Shown: positions 43,132 through 52,629 of the stretch, in pieces
How positions within the stretch are numbered: position 1 is the first letter of the stretch
How the letters are laid out: every line of letters starts with the position of its first letter
Made by a program: the position numbers and the translations under genes
Assembly: GCA_037968495.1 (NCBI GenBank)
Contig: JBBKVP010000067.1
Coordinates: 124,001 to 188,000 of the forward strand
Origin: Aestuarierythrobacter sp037968495
GTDB taxonomy: Bacteria; Pseudomonadota; Alphaproteobacteria; Sphingomonadales; Sphingomonadaceae
Reading direction: 5' to 3'
DNA length: 64,000 nt
The notes under the pieces: generated by a model
The model's database searches: none
Seen by the model: only the letters and a program-made list of their open reading frames with translations
Told to the model about the DNA's origin: nothing

Positions 43132-44032
43132 CTGGAAGATTAACGCGTTCGCCCGGAAAACAATCATCCAAGACGCGCTGATCGCGCATGAGGAGGATGA
43201 GGAATATGACCCGACAGTCGTAATCACCGGCTTTGAAGTCGCGGCCCATGAACCCGATGATTGGGTGCTGGAGGCATATTTGCCGCGCAAGCCGACCAAG
43301 GCTGACAAGGTTTCTTTTGCCGGATTGTTCAGCGATGGCGCGCCCAAACTCTTGGTCGAAGAATTGCCCGAGGTCGACTGGGTGACCGAAAGCCAGCAAG
43401 GCGTTGACCCCATCCGAGCAGGCCGGTTCTACGTCCGCACGGCTGAGCATAATCCTGCGCTTGACCCGGACATGACGGACTTCGTGATCCCGGCCAGCCA
43501 AGCATTTGGCACGGGCCAGCATGAAACGACTGCGGGCTGCCTCGCGATGCTCGATCTGATGAAGCGGCAGGGCGTGGTCGTGCGCAATCACGCTGACATC
43601 GGCACAGGAACCGGACTGCTTGCCTTCGCCGCGATGGACTTGTGGCCCGATGCGCTAGCGACCGCCAGCGATATCGATCCCGTTTGCGAGGAAGTCGTCG
43701 AGGTCAATGCGGTCACAAACCACTTCGCCTTGGGTGCTGGCAATGGCGAATTACTGATGGTGACTGCTGACGGGATGCTTGACCGTGTGCTGGAAGTGCG
43801 CGGGCCCTATGATTTGCTGATCGCGAACATACTTGCCGGACCATTGGTAGATCTGGCGCCGGAGTTTTCAGGCGCTGTCATCGAGGGCGGCCATATACTG
43901 CTAGCAGGCTTGCTGACCGAGCAGGAAGCGGATGTCAGACGCGCTTATCGCCGCGCCGGTTTCCGCCTAGCGAAACTGCTCGTCAATGGAAACTGGTCGA
44001 TCCTATGGCTGCGCAAGCGCACCTCCTTTTGA
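43121..44032 (+). CDS. prmA: Ribosomal protein L11 methyltransferase
   Basis: PrmA trimethylates ribosomal protein L11 using SAM. The 303-residue protein has an N-terminal L11-recognition domain. The catalytic domain follows, with IPASQAFGTGQHETTAGCLA, ADIGTGTGLLAFAAM and YDLLIANILAGPLVDLAP, all diagnostic of PrmA. The ATG at 43121 lies 11 bases inside the metallo-beta-lactamase gene, so the two are likely translationally coupled. The 3' end overlaps the DUF2459 gene by 28 bases. Confidence 0.95.
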   Translation: MPNSWKINAFARKTIIQDALIAHEEDEEYDPTVVITGFEVAAHEPDDWVLEAYLPRKPTKADKVSFAGLFSDGAPKLLVEELPEVDWVTESQQGVDPIRAGRFYVRTAEHNPALDPDMTDFVIPASQAFGTGQHETTAGCLAMLDLMKRQGVVVRNHADIGTGTGLLAFAAMDLWPDALATASDIDPVCEEVVEVNAVTNHFALGAGNGELLMVTADGMLDRVLEVRGPYDLLIANILAGPLVDLAPEFSGAVIEGGHILLAGLLTEQEADVRRAYRRAGFRLAKLLVNGNWSILWLRKRTSF

Positions 44033-44709
44033 GGCAAAAGCTGGCCCGTGCGCTCAAGTGGCTGGCCGCGGGCATTGCTACGGTTGCCACACTGTTTTTG
44101 CTGTCTGCTTGGATTGGGTCTGCCATTCCTCGAAACGCCGATTGGGCTCAAGCAGAAACTGGCGTCGAGATCATGGTCGAGACTAATGACGTGCATACCG
44201 CATTGGTGTTGCCGCTCGTGAACGGGGCAAAGGACTGGCGAAGCGAATTTCCGTCTAGCGACGTGCGCGCCGCCCATTATCCATACACGCACATTTCCAT
44301 CAGCTGGGGCGAGCGTGAAGTCTTTCTCAACACACCGACCTGGAGCGACTTATCGCCAATGACTGCGCTGCGGATCGTGGGGGTTGGCGGTGACGGACTG
44401 CTCCATGTAGCACATTATGTGCGCCCGTCCCCGTCCGCAGGCCTGCGGCCCTTGCGCGTTACTGAAGCGCAATATCGCATACTGGTCGCCGAGATTGAAC
44501 GCAGCATAGGCCGCGATCCGGCTCGGCGATCATATCCTGGCTATCATTCTCAGGATGTATTCTATGATGCCCCGGGGAAATACTCGGTCACCAATACGTG
44601 CAACCAATGGACCAGCAACACGCTCGCTGCTGCCGGCATCAAGACGGGTTGGTGGACCCCGCTGGCTGGCGGAGTGATGAAATGGGTGCCGCCACTCGAC
44701 AAGCAGTAA
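44005..44709 (+). CDS. DUF2459 (TIGR02117) family exported protein
   Basis: The 234-residue protein has an N-terminal membrane anchor or signal (WLAAGIATVATLFLLSAWIG). A domain with NDVHTALVLPL, ISISWGEREVFLNTPTW and NTCNQWTSNTLAAAGIKTGW follows. The conserved histidine and cysteine suggest a cysteine-hydrolase-like fold, but no activity is established for the family. The ATG at 44005 overlaps prmA by 28 bases; a TTG at 44029 overlapping the prmA stop is an alternative start. Confidence 0.82.
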   Translation: MAAQAHLLLRQKLARALKWLAAGIATVATLFLLSAWIGSAIPRNADWAQAETGVEIMVETNDVHTALVLPLVNGAKDWRSEFPSSDVRAAHYPYTHISISWGEREVFLNTPTWSDLSPMTALRIVGVGGDGLLHVAHYVRPSPSAGLRPLRVTEAQYRILVAEIERSIGRDPARRSYPGYHSQDVFYDAPGKYSVTNTCNQWTSNTLAAAGIKTGWWTPLAGGVMKWVPPLDKQ

Positions 44710-44730
44710 GGTTACGCCCAATAGGCATAA

Positions 44731-45282
44731 ATGCGTGATGCCCCAGAAAAGCCCATTTTCGGCCCCGAAAACCCTAAGCTCGATCCCAAAAATCCGCCGC
44801 GTATCAAAGCCTCTCGCTCCATCGCAAAAGCCGTTTCGTGGCGCGTTGTCGGGACTATCGACACGTTGATCCTATCCTATCTGCTGATCACTTATCTCGG
44901 CCCCATGTTCGGCATGGACAACACCGAGGGTGAGGCGCTGCAGGCCGCAAGCTACATCGCCATCACCGAAGTCGCGACGAAGATGGTGTTCTATTTCCTG
45001 CACGAACGGCTGTGGGTGTGGCTGACGTGGGGTACATCGGTGGTGGACGGCAAGCGAAAGGAAACGGTTGCGCGGTCAACCACCAAGACCGCGACATGGC
45101 GCACGATTGCCTCGCTCGACACGATGTTTCTGGCTTGGTTCTTTACCGGCAATATCGCCACGGCCGTTTCAATCGGCGGGCTGGAAGTCTTTACCAAGCT
45201 GATCCTGTATTTCTTCCACGAACGGGTTTGGTCAAAACTGCCATTTGGCATCGTGCATGACGCCGATGAACGGGTGAACTAG
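44731..45282 (+). CDS. Tandem DUF2061 membrane protein
   Basis: The 183-residue protein contains two copies of the DUF2061 unit. The first (about residues 24-107) has SRSIAKAVSWRVVGTIDTLI and ends with VFYFLHERLWVWLTWG. The second (about 112-178) has ARSTTKTATWRTIASLDTMF and ends with LYFFHERVWSKLPFG. Each unit has two membrane helices and the terminal F(L/F)HER-W motif. Function is unknown. It converges on ligA with a four-base overlap of stop codons. Confidence 0.85.
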   Translation: MRDAPEKPIFGPENPKLDPKNPPRIKASRSIAKAVSWRVVGTIDTLILSYLLITYLGPMFGMDNTEGEALQAASYIAITEVATKMVFYFLHERLWVWLTWGTSVVDGKRKETVARSTTKTATWRTIASLDTMFLAWFFTGNIATAVSIGGLEVFTKLILYFFHERVWSKLPFGIVHDADERVN

Positions 45283-47315
45283 CCCGCAGCCATAACGATC
45301 GCGGCCCAGTCCGCTTCGTCTATGACTTCAACGCCAAGATCAGCGGCTTTCTTGAGTTTTGAGCCTGCCCCCGGCCCAGCAACCACCAGATCGGTTTTCG
45401 CGCTGACAGTTCCGAAAGCCTTCGCGCCAAGGCGTTCGGCCTGCGCTTTGGCTTCATCGCGGCTCATCGTTTTCAGTTTGCCAGTAAAGACTACGGTCTT
45501 GCCGGACACGGGGCTTTCTTGCGTTTCGACAATGTAGGGCGGTGGTCCGACCAGCGAGAGCAAATCATCCCACACGGAGCGATTGTGTTCTTCGTGGAAG
45601 AAGTCGCCAAGCGCTTCGGCAACGACGGGACCTACACCGTCGATAGCGGTCAGTTCGTCGGCCGCGTTGGTCGCAGCATCCCGCAGCGCAGGCAGCGTCT
45701 CGAACCGTTTGAGCAAGTCCCGAGCTGTCACCGCTCCGACATGGCGAATACCGAGCCCGAACAACAACCGTGCACCATCAGGAGTTCGCTTGGCCTCGAT
45801 TGCTGCGATCAGATTGTCGACCGACTTTTCTTTCCAACCATCTAACGCCAGAATTTCCTCGCGCCGATTACCAAGCCGGAAGATATCTGCCGGACTTTCC
45901 AGCCAGCCAAGCCCGAAGAACTGGTCGATTGTTTTCTCGCCCAATCCATCGATATCAAGCGCGCCGCGGCTTACGAAATGCTTGAGACGTTCTGTACGCT
46001 GTGCGGGGCAAATTAGACCGCCGGTGCAGCGAACATCGACTTCACTTTCTTCAGCAACGGCCTCGCTGCCGCATTCGGGGCAGTGGTCGGGGAAGTTGTA
46101 AGGTTCGCGCGTAATATCACGAGTGAGGTTCTCGACGACTTGCGGGATTACGTCCCCTGCACGCTGCACCACAACGCGGTCGCCAGGCCGCACGCCGTGC
46201 CGTTCTATCTCGTCGCGATTGTGCAGGGTGACATTGGTAACAGTGACACCGCCGACGAGTACCGGCGCAAGCCGCCCGACCGGCGTTAGCTTGCCTGTTC
46301 GACCAACCTGAATGTCGATATTCTCAAGCGTTGTTTCGGCGCGTTCTGCGGGGAATTTGTGCGCCATAGCCCAGCGCGGAGCCTTGGCGACGAAGCCCAA
46401 GCGTTTCTGCCAATCGAGCCGGGCGACTTTGTAAACTACTCCATCAATTTCATAATCCAAACTTGCGCGACGTTCTGAAATGTGGCGGTAATGCTGCAAC
46501 ATTTCTTCCAGCGTTTCGCAGAGTTTCAGGTCCGGCGAGACCGGCAGGCCCCACTGGCGGATGCGCTCGACAACTTCCATCTGCGTCTCGCCCGGAACTT
46601 CCGATACTCCACCCCAGCCATGTGCCCAGAACCGTAGCGGACGTTTCGCGGTGACGCTCGCATCCTTCTGTCGTAGCGATCCAGCGGCGGCGTTGCGCGG
46701 GTTGGCGAACAGCTTGTCGCCGGCTTCTTCCTGCGCAGCATTGATCGCAGCAAAGGCGGCTTTCTCCATATAGACTTCGCCGCGTATCTCGAACACTTCA
46801 GGTGCGCGGCCTTCGAGCTTTTGCGGGATGTCGGTAATATGCGCGACGTTGGGCGTCACGTCCTCGCCCACTTGCCCGTCGCCGCGTGTCGCCGCGCGGA
46901 CCAGTACACCCTTTTCATAACGTAGCGAGCAGGACAGGCCGTCGATCTTATCCTCCGCCGTCATCGCTACCGGCTCGTCTTCGGGTAGGTTCAGGAACCG
47001 CCGCACACGCGCTAGAAACTCCGCGACTTCCTCATCGGAAAACGCATTGTCGAGGCTCATCATGCGAACTTCGTGCTGCACCTTCGATAGCGGCGAAGCG
47101 CTTACCTCATGCCCGATATCACTGGTCGGACTGTCCGCGCGAACGAGAGCAGGAAACTGCGCTTCCAGCTCGACGTTGCGGCGCACCAATGCGTCGTACT
47201 CTGCGTCGGAAATCTCCGGCGCATCATGCGCATGATAGGCACGGTTGTGCCGCCTGATCTGCTTGGCAAGCCGCATCAGTTCGTTGGCGGCTTCTGCTTC
47301 GGTTGTGTCACTCAC
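45279..47315 (-). CDS. ligA: NAD-dependent DNA ligase
   Basis: LigA seals nicks in replication and repair using NAD. The 678-residue protein has the adenylation lysine K123 in EDKIDGLSCSLRY and the NAD-binding N-terminal domain (HDAPEISDAEYD). The OB domain comes next, then a zinc finger (CPECG, then CTGGLICPAQ), helix-hairpin-helix repeats, and a C-terminal BRCT domain (GKTVVFTGKLKTMSRDEA). It starts with GTG overlapping the stop of the 61-residue gene by four bases. Confidence 0.97.
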   Translation of the reverse strand: MSDTTEAEAANELMRLAKQIRRHNRAYHAHDAPEISDAEYDALVRRNVELEAQFPALVRADSPTSDIGHEVSASPLSKVQHEVRMMSLDNAFSDEEVAEFLARVRRFLNLPEDEPVAMTAEDKIDGLSCSLRYEKGVLVRAATRGDGQVGEDVTPNVAHITDIPQKLEGRAPEVFEIRGEVYMEKAAFAAINAAQEEAGDKLFANPRNAAAGSLRQKDASVTAKRPLRFWAHGWGGVSEVPGETQMEVVERIRQWGLPVSPDLKLCETLEEMLQHYRHISERRASLDYEIDGVVYKVARLDWQKRLGFVAKAPRWAMAHKFPAERAETTLENIDIQVGRTGKLTPVGRLAPVLVGGVTVTNVTLHNRDEIERHGVRPGDRVVVQRAGDVIPQVVENLTRDITREPYNFPDHCPECGSEAVAEESEVDVRCTGGLICPAQRTERLKHFVSRGALDIDGLGEKTIDQFFGLGWLESPADIFRLGNRREEILALDGWKEKSVDNLIAAIEAKRTPDGARLLFGLGIRHVGAVTARDLLKRFETLPALRDAATNAADELTAIDGVGPVVAEALGDFFHEEHNRSVWDDLLSLVGPPPYIVETQESPVSGKTVVFTGKLKTMSRDEAKAQAERLGAKAFGTVSAKTDLVVAGPGAGSKLKKAADLGVEVIDEADWAAIVMAAG

Positions 47316-47497
47316 AGATTAGTATCCAGCCAGAGAATTCCCCACGGAACAGTTGGCAGCAAAAGGCCAACTCCAAAACAAAGTAACTTGTCACGCCATT
47401 CCTGCTGCCGGAACCCAAGAAAGATTGTGACGATGCCCAAGATCACTCCGAATATGAATTCCCAACCCAGAATGAGCTGGAACCGCGTGTCAGGCAC
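47312..47497 (-). CDS. 61-residue membrane protein between recN and ligA
   Basis: A small open frame starts with GTG at 47497, sharing one base with the recN stop, and ends overlapping the ligA start by four bases. The product has two membrane helices, WEFIFGVILGIVTIFLGF and LLCFGVGLLLPTVPWGILWL, joined by a charged loop (RQQEWRDK). Perfect nesting between two genes supports real translation. No family was recognised. It may serve mainly as a translational bridge, or encode a membrane partner. Confidence 0.6.
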   Translation of the reverse strand: MPDTRFQLILGWEFIFGVILGIVTIFLGFRQQEWRDKLLCFGVGLLLPTVPWGILWLDTNL

Positions 47498-49161
47498 TAC
47501 ACCCCCTCCAGCAAACGATCCGCCTGCGCCCGCGCTTCGCTTGTAATCTCTGCGCCCGAAAGCATCCGCGCGATTTCTTCCTGACGCCCTGCCTCGTCCA
47601 GCAAGGCAACCGAAGTCTTCGTGACCGTCCCTGTTGACGATTTCGCGATCATATAATGCACCTGCCCCCGCGCGGCGACTTGCGGGCTGTGCGTTACGGC
47701 CAGCAATTGTCCGCCGCTCGCAAGCCGCGCCAAGCGTTCGCCGATTGCACTCGCTACCGCTCCGCCTACGCCGCGATCGATCTCGTCGAAAATCACCGTG
47801 GCCGCCCCGCCCTGTTCGGCCGATGCGACCTTGAGCGCGAGTATGAAGCGCGACAATTCGCCGCCGCTGGCAATCTTACCGAGCGGCGCGAAGTCGGCGC
47901 CGGGGTTGGTGGCGATGAGAAATTCCACGCTATCCATCCCGTGCGGACCCCAGCGGTCCTCGGGCATATCTGCTACCGCCGTTTTGAAACGTGCTGCGTC
48001 CAGTTTCAGCGGCGCGAGTTCGGCGGCGACTGCCTCATCCAGCTTCATTGCTGCAATAATGCGGTTGGCATGTAATTCTTCGGCATGGGCGCGGTAAATC
48101 TGGTGCTTGGTCTCGGCGGCTTTTTCCAGCTCGCTGATATTTGCTTCGCCTCCTTCGATTGCGTCCAGCGCCTCGCGCATTTCGCGCATCTTGGCGGGTA
48201 GCTCATCCGCCTCACAGCGATGTTTGCGGGCCAGTGCGCGCAATTCAAACAGCCGCGTTTCCATCCGGTCGAGTTCGAGCGGATCATGCAACATGGCCTC
48301 GCCCGCTGCGGCTAGCTTTTCCTCCGCCTCTCCCGCCTGAATAACCGCGCCGTCCAGCGCCTCCAATGCCTCTTTCAGCAAGGGATGTTCTTCGGCAATC
48401 CGATCAAGCCGCCGCGCGGCCGAGCGCAATTGTGCCAGCGCCGAATCCGAACCATCCCAGAAGTGCCGCAGCTCTTCCAGATCGCCTGACAGTTTCTCAC
48501 CCTTCTGCATGGTGGCGCGGGACAGAGCGAGTTGTTCTTCCTCGCCTTCCTCGGGCGCAAGATTTGTCAGCTCCGCCAGATGGGCGATCAGCAAATCCTG
48601 ATCATCCTTCGCTTGCACGATGTCTGCACGCGCTTTCGCCAGTGCATCCTCTGCGGTGCGCCAACCTTTCCAAGCGGATTCCACTTTCCCCAGATCGGCA
48701 CTGGCATAGCGATCGAGCAGCAGCCGGTGGCCGCGCGGATTGACCAACCCGCGATCATCATGCTGGCCGTGCAATTCCACCAATGCAGGTGCGAGCTGCC
48801 GCAGCAATGCAGCGCTCACTGGTTGGTCGTTTACAAACGCCTTTGATCCGCCATCCGCCTTTACCCGGCGGCGCAAGATTAGCGGTTCGCCCGGTTCAAT
48901 CTCGACCTCGGCCTCCGCCAGCGCATCGTCCAGCAGATCGGGCAATTTAGAAAACTCAAACGTCGCTGTCGCGCTCGCCTGATCCGCTCCGGCGCGCACA
49001 AACGCAGTTTCTGCTCGGTTGCCAAGCACAAGGCCAAGCGCATCGAGCAAGATCGACTTACCCGCTCCCGTTTCGCCCGTAAGCACGCCCAAGCCGCCCG
49101 AAAAGTCGAGATCAAGCGCCTCAATCAACACGATGTTGCGGATGGACAGCCGGGTCAGCAT
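47497..49161 (-). CDS. recN: DNA repair protein RecN
   Basis: RecN is an SMC-like ATPase acting in double-strand-break repair. The 554-residue protein has Walker A GETGAGKS at residues 29-36 in the N-terminal head and long coiled-coil arms. The C-terminal head has IASGGELSRFILALKVASAE (signature) and VIFDEIDRGVGGAVASAIGE (Walker B). It lies between bamD (92 bases upstream) and the 61-residue gene. The bamD-recN-ligA order is common in alphaproteobacteria. Confidence 0.95.
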   Translation of the reverse strand: MLTRLSIRNIVLIEALDLDFSGGLGVLTGETGAGKSILLDALGLVLGNRAETAFVRAGADQASATATFEFSKLPDLLDDALAEAEVEIEPGEPLILRRRVKADGGSKAFVNDQPVSAALLRQLAPALVELHGQHDDRGLVNPRGHRLLLDRYASADLGKVESAWKGWRTAEDALAKARADIVQAKDDQDLLIAHLAELTNLAPEEGEEEQLALSRATMQKGEKLSGDLEELRHFWDGSDSALAQLRSAARRLDRIAEEHPLLKEALEALDGAVIQAGEAEEKLAAAGEAMLHDPLELDRMETRLFELRALARKHRCEADELPAKMREMREALDAIEGGEANISELEKAAETKHQIYRAHAEELHANRIIAAMKLDEAVAAELAPLKLDAARFKTAVADMPEDRWGPHGMDSVEFLIATNPGADFAPLGKIASGGELSRFILALKVASAEQGGAATVIFDEIDRGVGGAVASAIGERLARLASGGQLLAVTHSPQVAARGQVHYMIAKSSTGTVTKTSVALLDEAGRQEEIARMLSGAEITSEARAQADRLLEGV

Positions 49162-49253
49162 AGGGCGAGAACGTAGCGCAGCACTAGCGCCGCGTCACGG
49201 GTTCTGTTCTGGTTTTGGACAGGTGCGTATCAGTGCCCAATCGGTAAAGCGGA

Positions 49254-50048
49254 TTAGCCGCCCATCTGGGCAGGTGCCTTTTTGCCGATCAGCTCATAAG
49301 CCTTCTCATACCACTCGCTGCCGGGATAGTTTGCGCCCAGCACAGCGGCGTATTTTTTCGCTTCTGACGGGACACCCAGCGCAAGGCTGCTTTCGGTCAA
49401 GCGATATAGCGCCTCGGGTGCGTGGCTGGTGGTCTGATATTGTTCGACCACATTCTGGAAGCGTATCTGACTGGCGAGCCATTTGCCCGACGTCTGGTAA
49501 TATCGGCCGATTTCCATTTCCTTGCCTGCAAGGTGATCGTTGACGAGGTCGATCTTCAGCCGCGCGTCAGCGGCATATTGCGTGGTGGGGTAACGGCGAT
49601 TGATTTCGTTAAGCGCTGTCAGCGCCTGCTGGGTAATGCCCTGATCGCGCTGGACATCACTGATCTGCTCGTAATAGCTGAGCGCGATGAGGTAATAGGC
49701 GTAAGGCGCATCTTTGTTACCGGGGTGAATCGACAGGAAGCGCTGGGCCGACTGGATTCCCTGATTGTAATCACGGGCAACATAATAGCTGAAAGCGCTC
49801 ATCAGCTGGGCACGGCGCGCCCATGGCGAATATGGATGCTGGCGCTCAACTTCGTCGAACAGTGCCGCAGCAACCTTCGTATCGCCGCGATCTAGCCGGC
49901 TCTTGGCCTCTGCATAAAGCGTTTCCACATCGCGCGCGACGTAGGCCGTATCCTTCTTCGCGCCGCCGCCGGCACAACCGGTAGTCAGCATCAGAGCGCC
50001 GAGCGATGCGGCAAGGATGGCGAATTTTGTTGAACGGACAGCTATCAT
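49254..50048 (-). CDS. bamD: Outer-membrane assembly lipoprotein BamD
   Basis: BamD is an essential lipoprotein of the BAM complex that inserts beta-barrel proteins into the outer membrane. From the ATG at 50048 the protein has 264 residues, with a lipoprotein signal ending LTTGC (C25). TPR-like repeats follow (DVETLYAEAKSRLDRGDTKV, HPYSPWARRAQLMSAFSYY, YAYYLIALSYYEQI). A start 36 bases further upstream is possible but lengthens the signal peptide. The gene usually found upstream, lpxC, is not here. Confidence 0.93.
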   Translation of the reverse strand: MIAVRSTKFAILAASLGALMLTTGCAGGGAKKDTAYVARDVETLYAEAKSRLDRGDTKVAAALFDEVERQHPYSPWARRAQLMSAFSYYVARDYNQGIQSAQRFLSIHPGNKDAPYAYYLIALSYYEQISDVQRDQGITQQALTALNEINRRYPTTQYAADARLKIDLVNDHLAGKEMEIGRYYQTSGKWLASQIRFQNVVEQYQTTSHAPEALYRLTESSLALGVPSEAKKYAAVLGANYPGSEWYEKAYELIGKKAPAQMGG

Positions 50049-50130
50049 GACCTGCGCTATAGACAGGCCGCTGCTGAACGCCAAGTGAAGTTAGAGCGCT
50101 TTTACCGTTGTTGTGCGATTGCTGAGGTAA

Positions 50131-52395
50131 TCAAGCGACGCGCAGAACCGAACCGCCTGCTTCTGACTGGGTAAATGTAGGAAGCGAGAAGCCCTTGCCG
50201 TTTTGTTTGGCGGCCTCCTCGCTCATTACCAATGGATATTGACCGGAAGGAAGCGCGGCGAGCGGCATGCCCGCAGCGGCGAGCACATAAGGCGAGACGC
50301 GTGTACGCGTGCACAACCCGTCCGAACCGTCGGAAATGAGCGGAATCTCGAGATGAAGACCCTGCTTGTCACCCTCGGACCGGCGAACCGTGGCAACAGC
50401 CAATTGCCCCTCGCCGAAATCGATGACGAATTGAGTACCCTTGGGAACATCGTTCAGCCCCTCGATCATCGCACCGGTTCTTGAAATGTTACGCATCGTG
50501 ACTTCGTACCGGTGGTCCTCGTGAATCACGCCGACCTTGCGGTAAAGAGTTTTCCGGTCTGAGCGGTTCACATCCGGGCCGGTTGGCTTGATGACCAGAT
50601 TGCCGTCCCTCAGCGTCTCCATAATGTCCTCGTGATGGAGCGGGCGACTGTAGACGTAACCTTGGATATGACTGACGCGAAGCTTTGTGATCAATTCGAG
50701 CGTGTCGAGCGTTTCGATGCCCTCGGCGGTCGTTTCCATATGGAGCGCTTCGGCGAGGCTGACGATTGCCGTGATGATTGCTGCATTGCGGTTGCCGGGC
50801 AGTGCGGCGTCACGAACGAAGCTTTGGTCGATTTTGGTTTTGTCGAATGGCGCGCTTTTCAGGTAGGAAAGCGAGGAGTAGCCGGTGCCAAAATCATCCA
50901 GCGCAAGCCGAACCCCCAGCTTCTTGAGCGCCATAAAGGTCCGATCAATGTCGGCCCCCTCGCCCAGAAATACGCTTTCGGTAATTTCAAGCTCGAGCCT
51001 GTCAGGCGAAAGGCCGGAATTGGCGAGCGCAGAGGTGACGAGTTCCAGAAGTGACGCATGTTCGAACTGGATCGGTGAAACATTTACCGCAACGCGCGGG
51101 CTACCGGGCCAAGATGCGGCGTCTTCACATGCCTTTCGCAAGGCCCATTCGCCCAACGGGGCAATCAAATTGGCCTCTTCGGCAATGGGGATGAAGATGG
51201 CGGGTGAAATGTTACCGCGTTCCGGATGCTCCCAGCGTAGTAGTGCCTCGAAGCCGGAAATTTCGTTGGTCATTGCGCTGACCACCGGTTGATAGGCGAG
51301 CCATATTTCACCGCGTGCCAGAGCATCGCGTAATTCGTCTTCGATCTGGCGCAAGTCTTCCGCGTCGGCATGGAGGTCGTTGGAATAGAAGCGGTAGCGG
51401 CCACGCCCGTCGTTCTTGGCGGCATAGAGCGCCAGATCGGCGCTGCGGGTCAGTTCTTCGCTGGTGATCCCGTCATATGGGGCGATTGCGATCCCGACCG
51501 ATGCGCCGATCACGCAGCGCGTGCCGTCGATTGTGTATGGCTGCGAGATCATGGCGATCATCTTTTTGGCGGCGTCTGCGACCTCGCCGCGATCATCCAT
51601 GTCGGGGATGATGACTTGGAATTCGTCACCGCCAAGGCGGCCAACGTCCCAGTCCTCTTTCGCGACGCGGGTCAGACGCTGCGATGCTTGCCTCAGCAGT
51701 TCGTCACCGGCCTGGTGGCCCAGCGTGTCGTTGACCTGCTTAAACCGGTCGAGGTCGATCATCAGCAGCGTGCAGCTGCGTTTCGCGACCTTGTAAGCCT
51801 GCAGGGCCTTGTCGAGCCGCTGCGAAATCTTGTGCCGGCTGGCGAGGCCCGTCAGCGTGTCAGAGTGCGTCAGGCGGCTGCTTTCATCGCGGCTTTGGCG
51901 GTCGGTGGTGACATCGATGCCGCTGCCCCAATAGCCGAGGAACTGGCCTTCCTTGCCCAAGTCAGGCTGGCCCGAGACGGACCACCAAATGTCCGGCCCC
52001 CCGTAATCCGCGCGGACTTCCATGTTGGAGAATTTGCTCCGGGTGTTGAGCAGCAGACTTATTTTCCGGTTGCTAGAGCCATCCTCGGCAGCTTCATCGA
52101 GGAACAGATCCTTGATCGACGAGCCCAGCATGTCGCCCGCTTCGCAGCCGAGCCGCTTGGCAATGTGGTCGGAGACGTAGGTCAGCCGCAGTTCGGCGTC
52201 GGTTGCCCAGAACCACCCGCGCTTGGAGCTTTCGAATATCTGCGCCAGTTTCGCCAACTGTTTGCGGGGCGGAGGATATTGGACGGGAGCGGACCCAGAC
52301 CCGCCGTTTTTGGGTGCGTTAAAGTACTTCCGCCAGCCCTTGGCAGAAGCATCACCGATCGCGCCGGTCACAGGGTTAGCGTTAGGATCACTCAT
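50131..52395 (-). CDS. PAS-GGDEF-EAL-PilZ cyclic-di-GMP signalling protein (paralogue 1)
   Basis: This soluble regulator makes, breaks or senses cyclic-di-GMP. The domains in order (numbered from the upstream GTG at 52404) are a PAS domain (about 50-170, WFWATDAELRLTYVSDH), GGDEF (about 175-335, motif intact in GRLGGDEF at 256-262, no RxxD inhibitory site), EAL (about 350-600, GFEALLRWEHP and DDFGTGYSSLSYL), and a C-terminal PilZ-like domain (about 635-720, RNISRTGAM). The PilZ arginines read R-K-T-L-Y-R rather than RxxxR, so ligand binding is uncertain. The ATG at 52395 is preferred; the GTG nine bases earlier is an alternative. Confidence 0.9.
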   Translation of the reverse strand: MSDPNANPVTGAIGDASAKGWRKYFNAPKNGGSGSAPVQYPPPRKQLAKLAQIFESSKRGWFWATDAELRLTYVSDHIAKRLGCEAGDMLGSSIKDLFLDEAAEDGSSNRKISLLLNTRSKFSNMEVRADYGGPDIWWSVSGQPDLGKEGQFLGYWGSGIDVTTDRQSRDESSRLTHSDTLTGLASRHKISQRLDKALQAYKVAKRSCTLLMIDLDRFKQVNDTLGHQAGDELLRQASQRLTRVAKEDWDVGRLGGDEFQVIIPDMDDRGEVADAAKKMIAMISQPYTIDGTRCVIGASVGIAIAPYDGITSEELTRSADLALYAAKNDGRGRYRFYSNDLHADAEDLRQIEDELRDALARGEIWLAYQPVVSAMTNEISGFEALLRWEHPERGNISPAIFIPIAEEANLIAPLGEWALRKACEDAASWPGSPRVAVNVSPIQFEHASLLELVTSALANSGLSPDRLELEITESVFLGEGADIDRTFMALKKLGVRLALDDFGTGYSSLSYLKSAPFDKTKIDQSFVRDAALPGNRNAAIITAIVSLAEALHMETTAEGIETLDTLELITKLRVSHIQGYVYSRPLHHEDIMETLRDGNLVIKPTGPDVNRSDRKTLYRKVGVIHEDHRYEVTMRNISRTGAMIEGLNDVPKGTQFVIDFGEGQLAVATVRRSEGDKQGLHLEIPLISDGSDGLCTRTRVSPYVLAAAGMPLAALPSGQYPLVMSEEAAKQNGKGFSLPTFTQSEAGGSVLRVA

Positions 52396-52488
52396 TACCC
52401 CCACGCGTTAGGTCAAAATGCTTAACATGCGGCAAATCGTCCCCTCATTTCTGGCGCTGCTTACAAAGGATTTTCCTACACGCGATGT

Positions 52489-52629
52489 TTAGTTCAGAGC
52501 CTCGCCCATGAAACAAACCGCAACCAACCTGCCTGCCACCACCATGCCCGCCTCCATCTGAGCGCCCAAGATAAGTGCACCCTCGTCTCTGCTGTCGGGC
52601 TCCTTCCCTTTAATGAGAAGGTGCCAAAA
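52489..52629 (-). other. Open reading extension after the lepA stop; otherwise empty gap
   Basis: Between the lepA stop and the paralogue 1 gene there are about 225 bases without a confirmed gene. The lepA frame remains open for 46 codons beyond its stop before a TAA, reading IKGKEPDSRDEGALILGAQ and a hydrophobic MVVAGRLVAVCFMG stretch. LepA itself ends normally, and no start codon with a ribosome-binding site precedes the acidic part. It may be a decayed fragment or chance. No terminator hairpin was seen. Confidence 0.25.
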
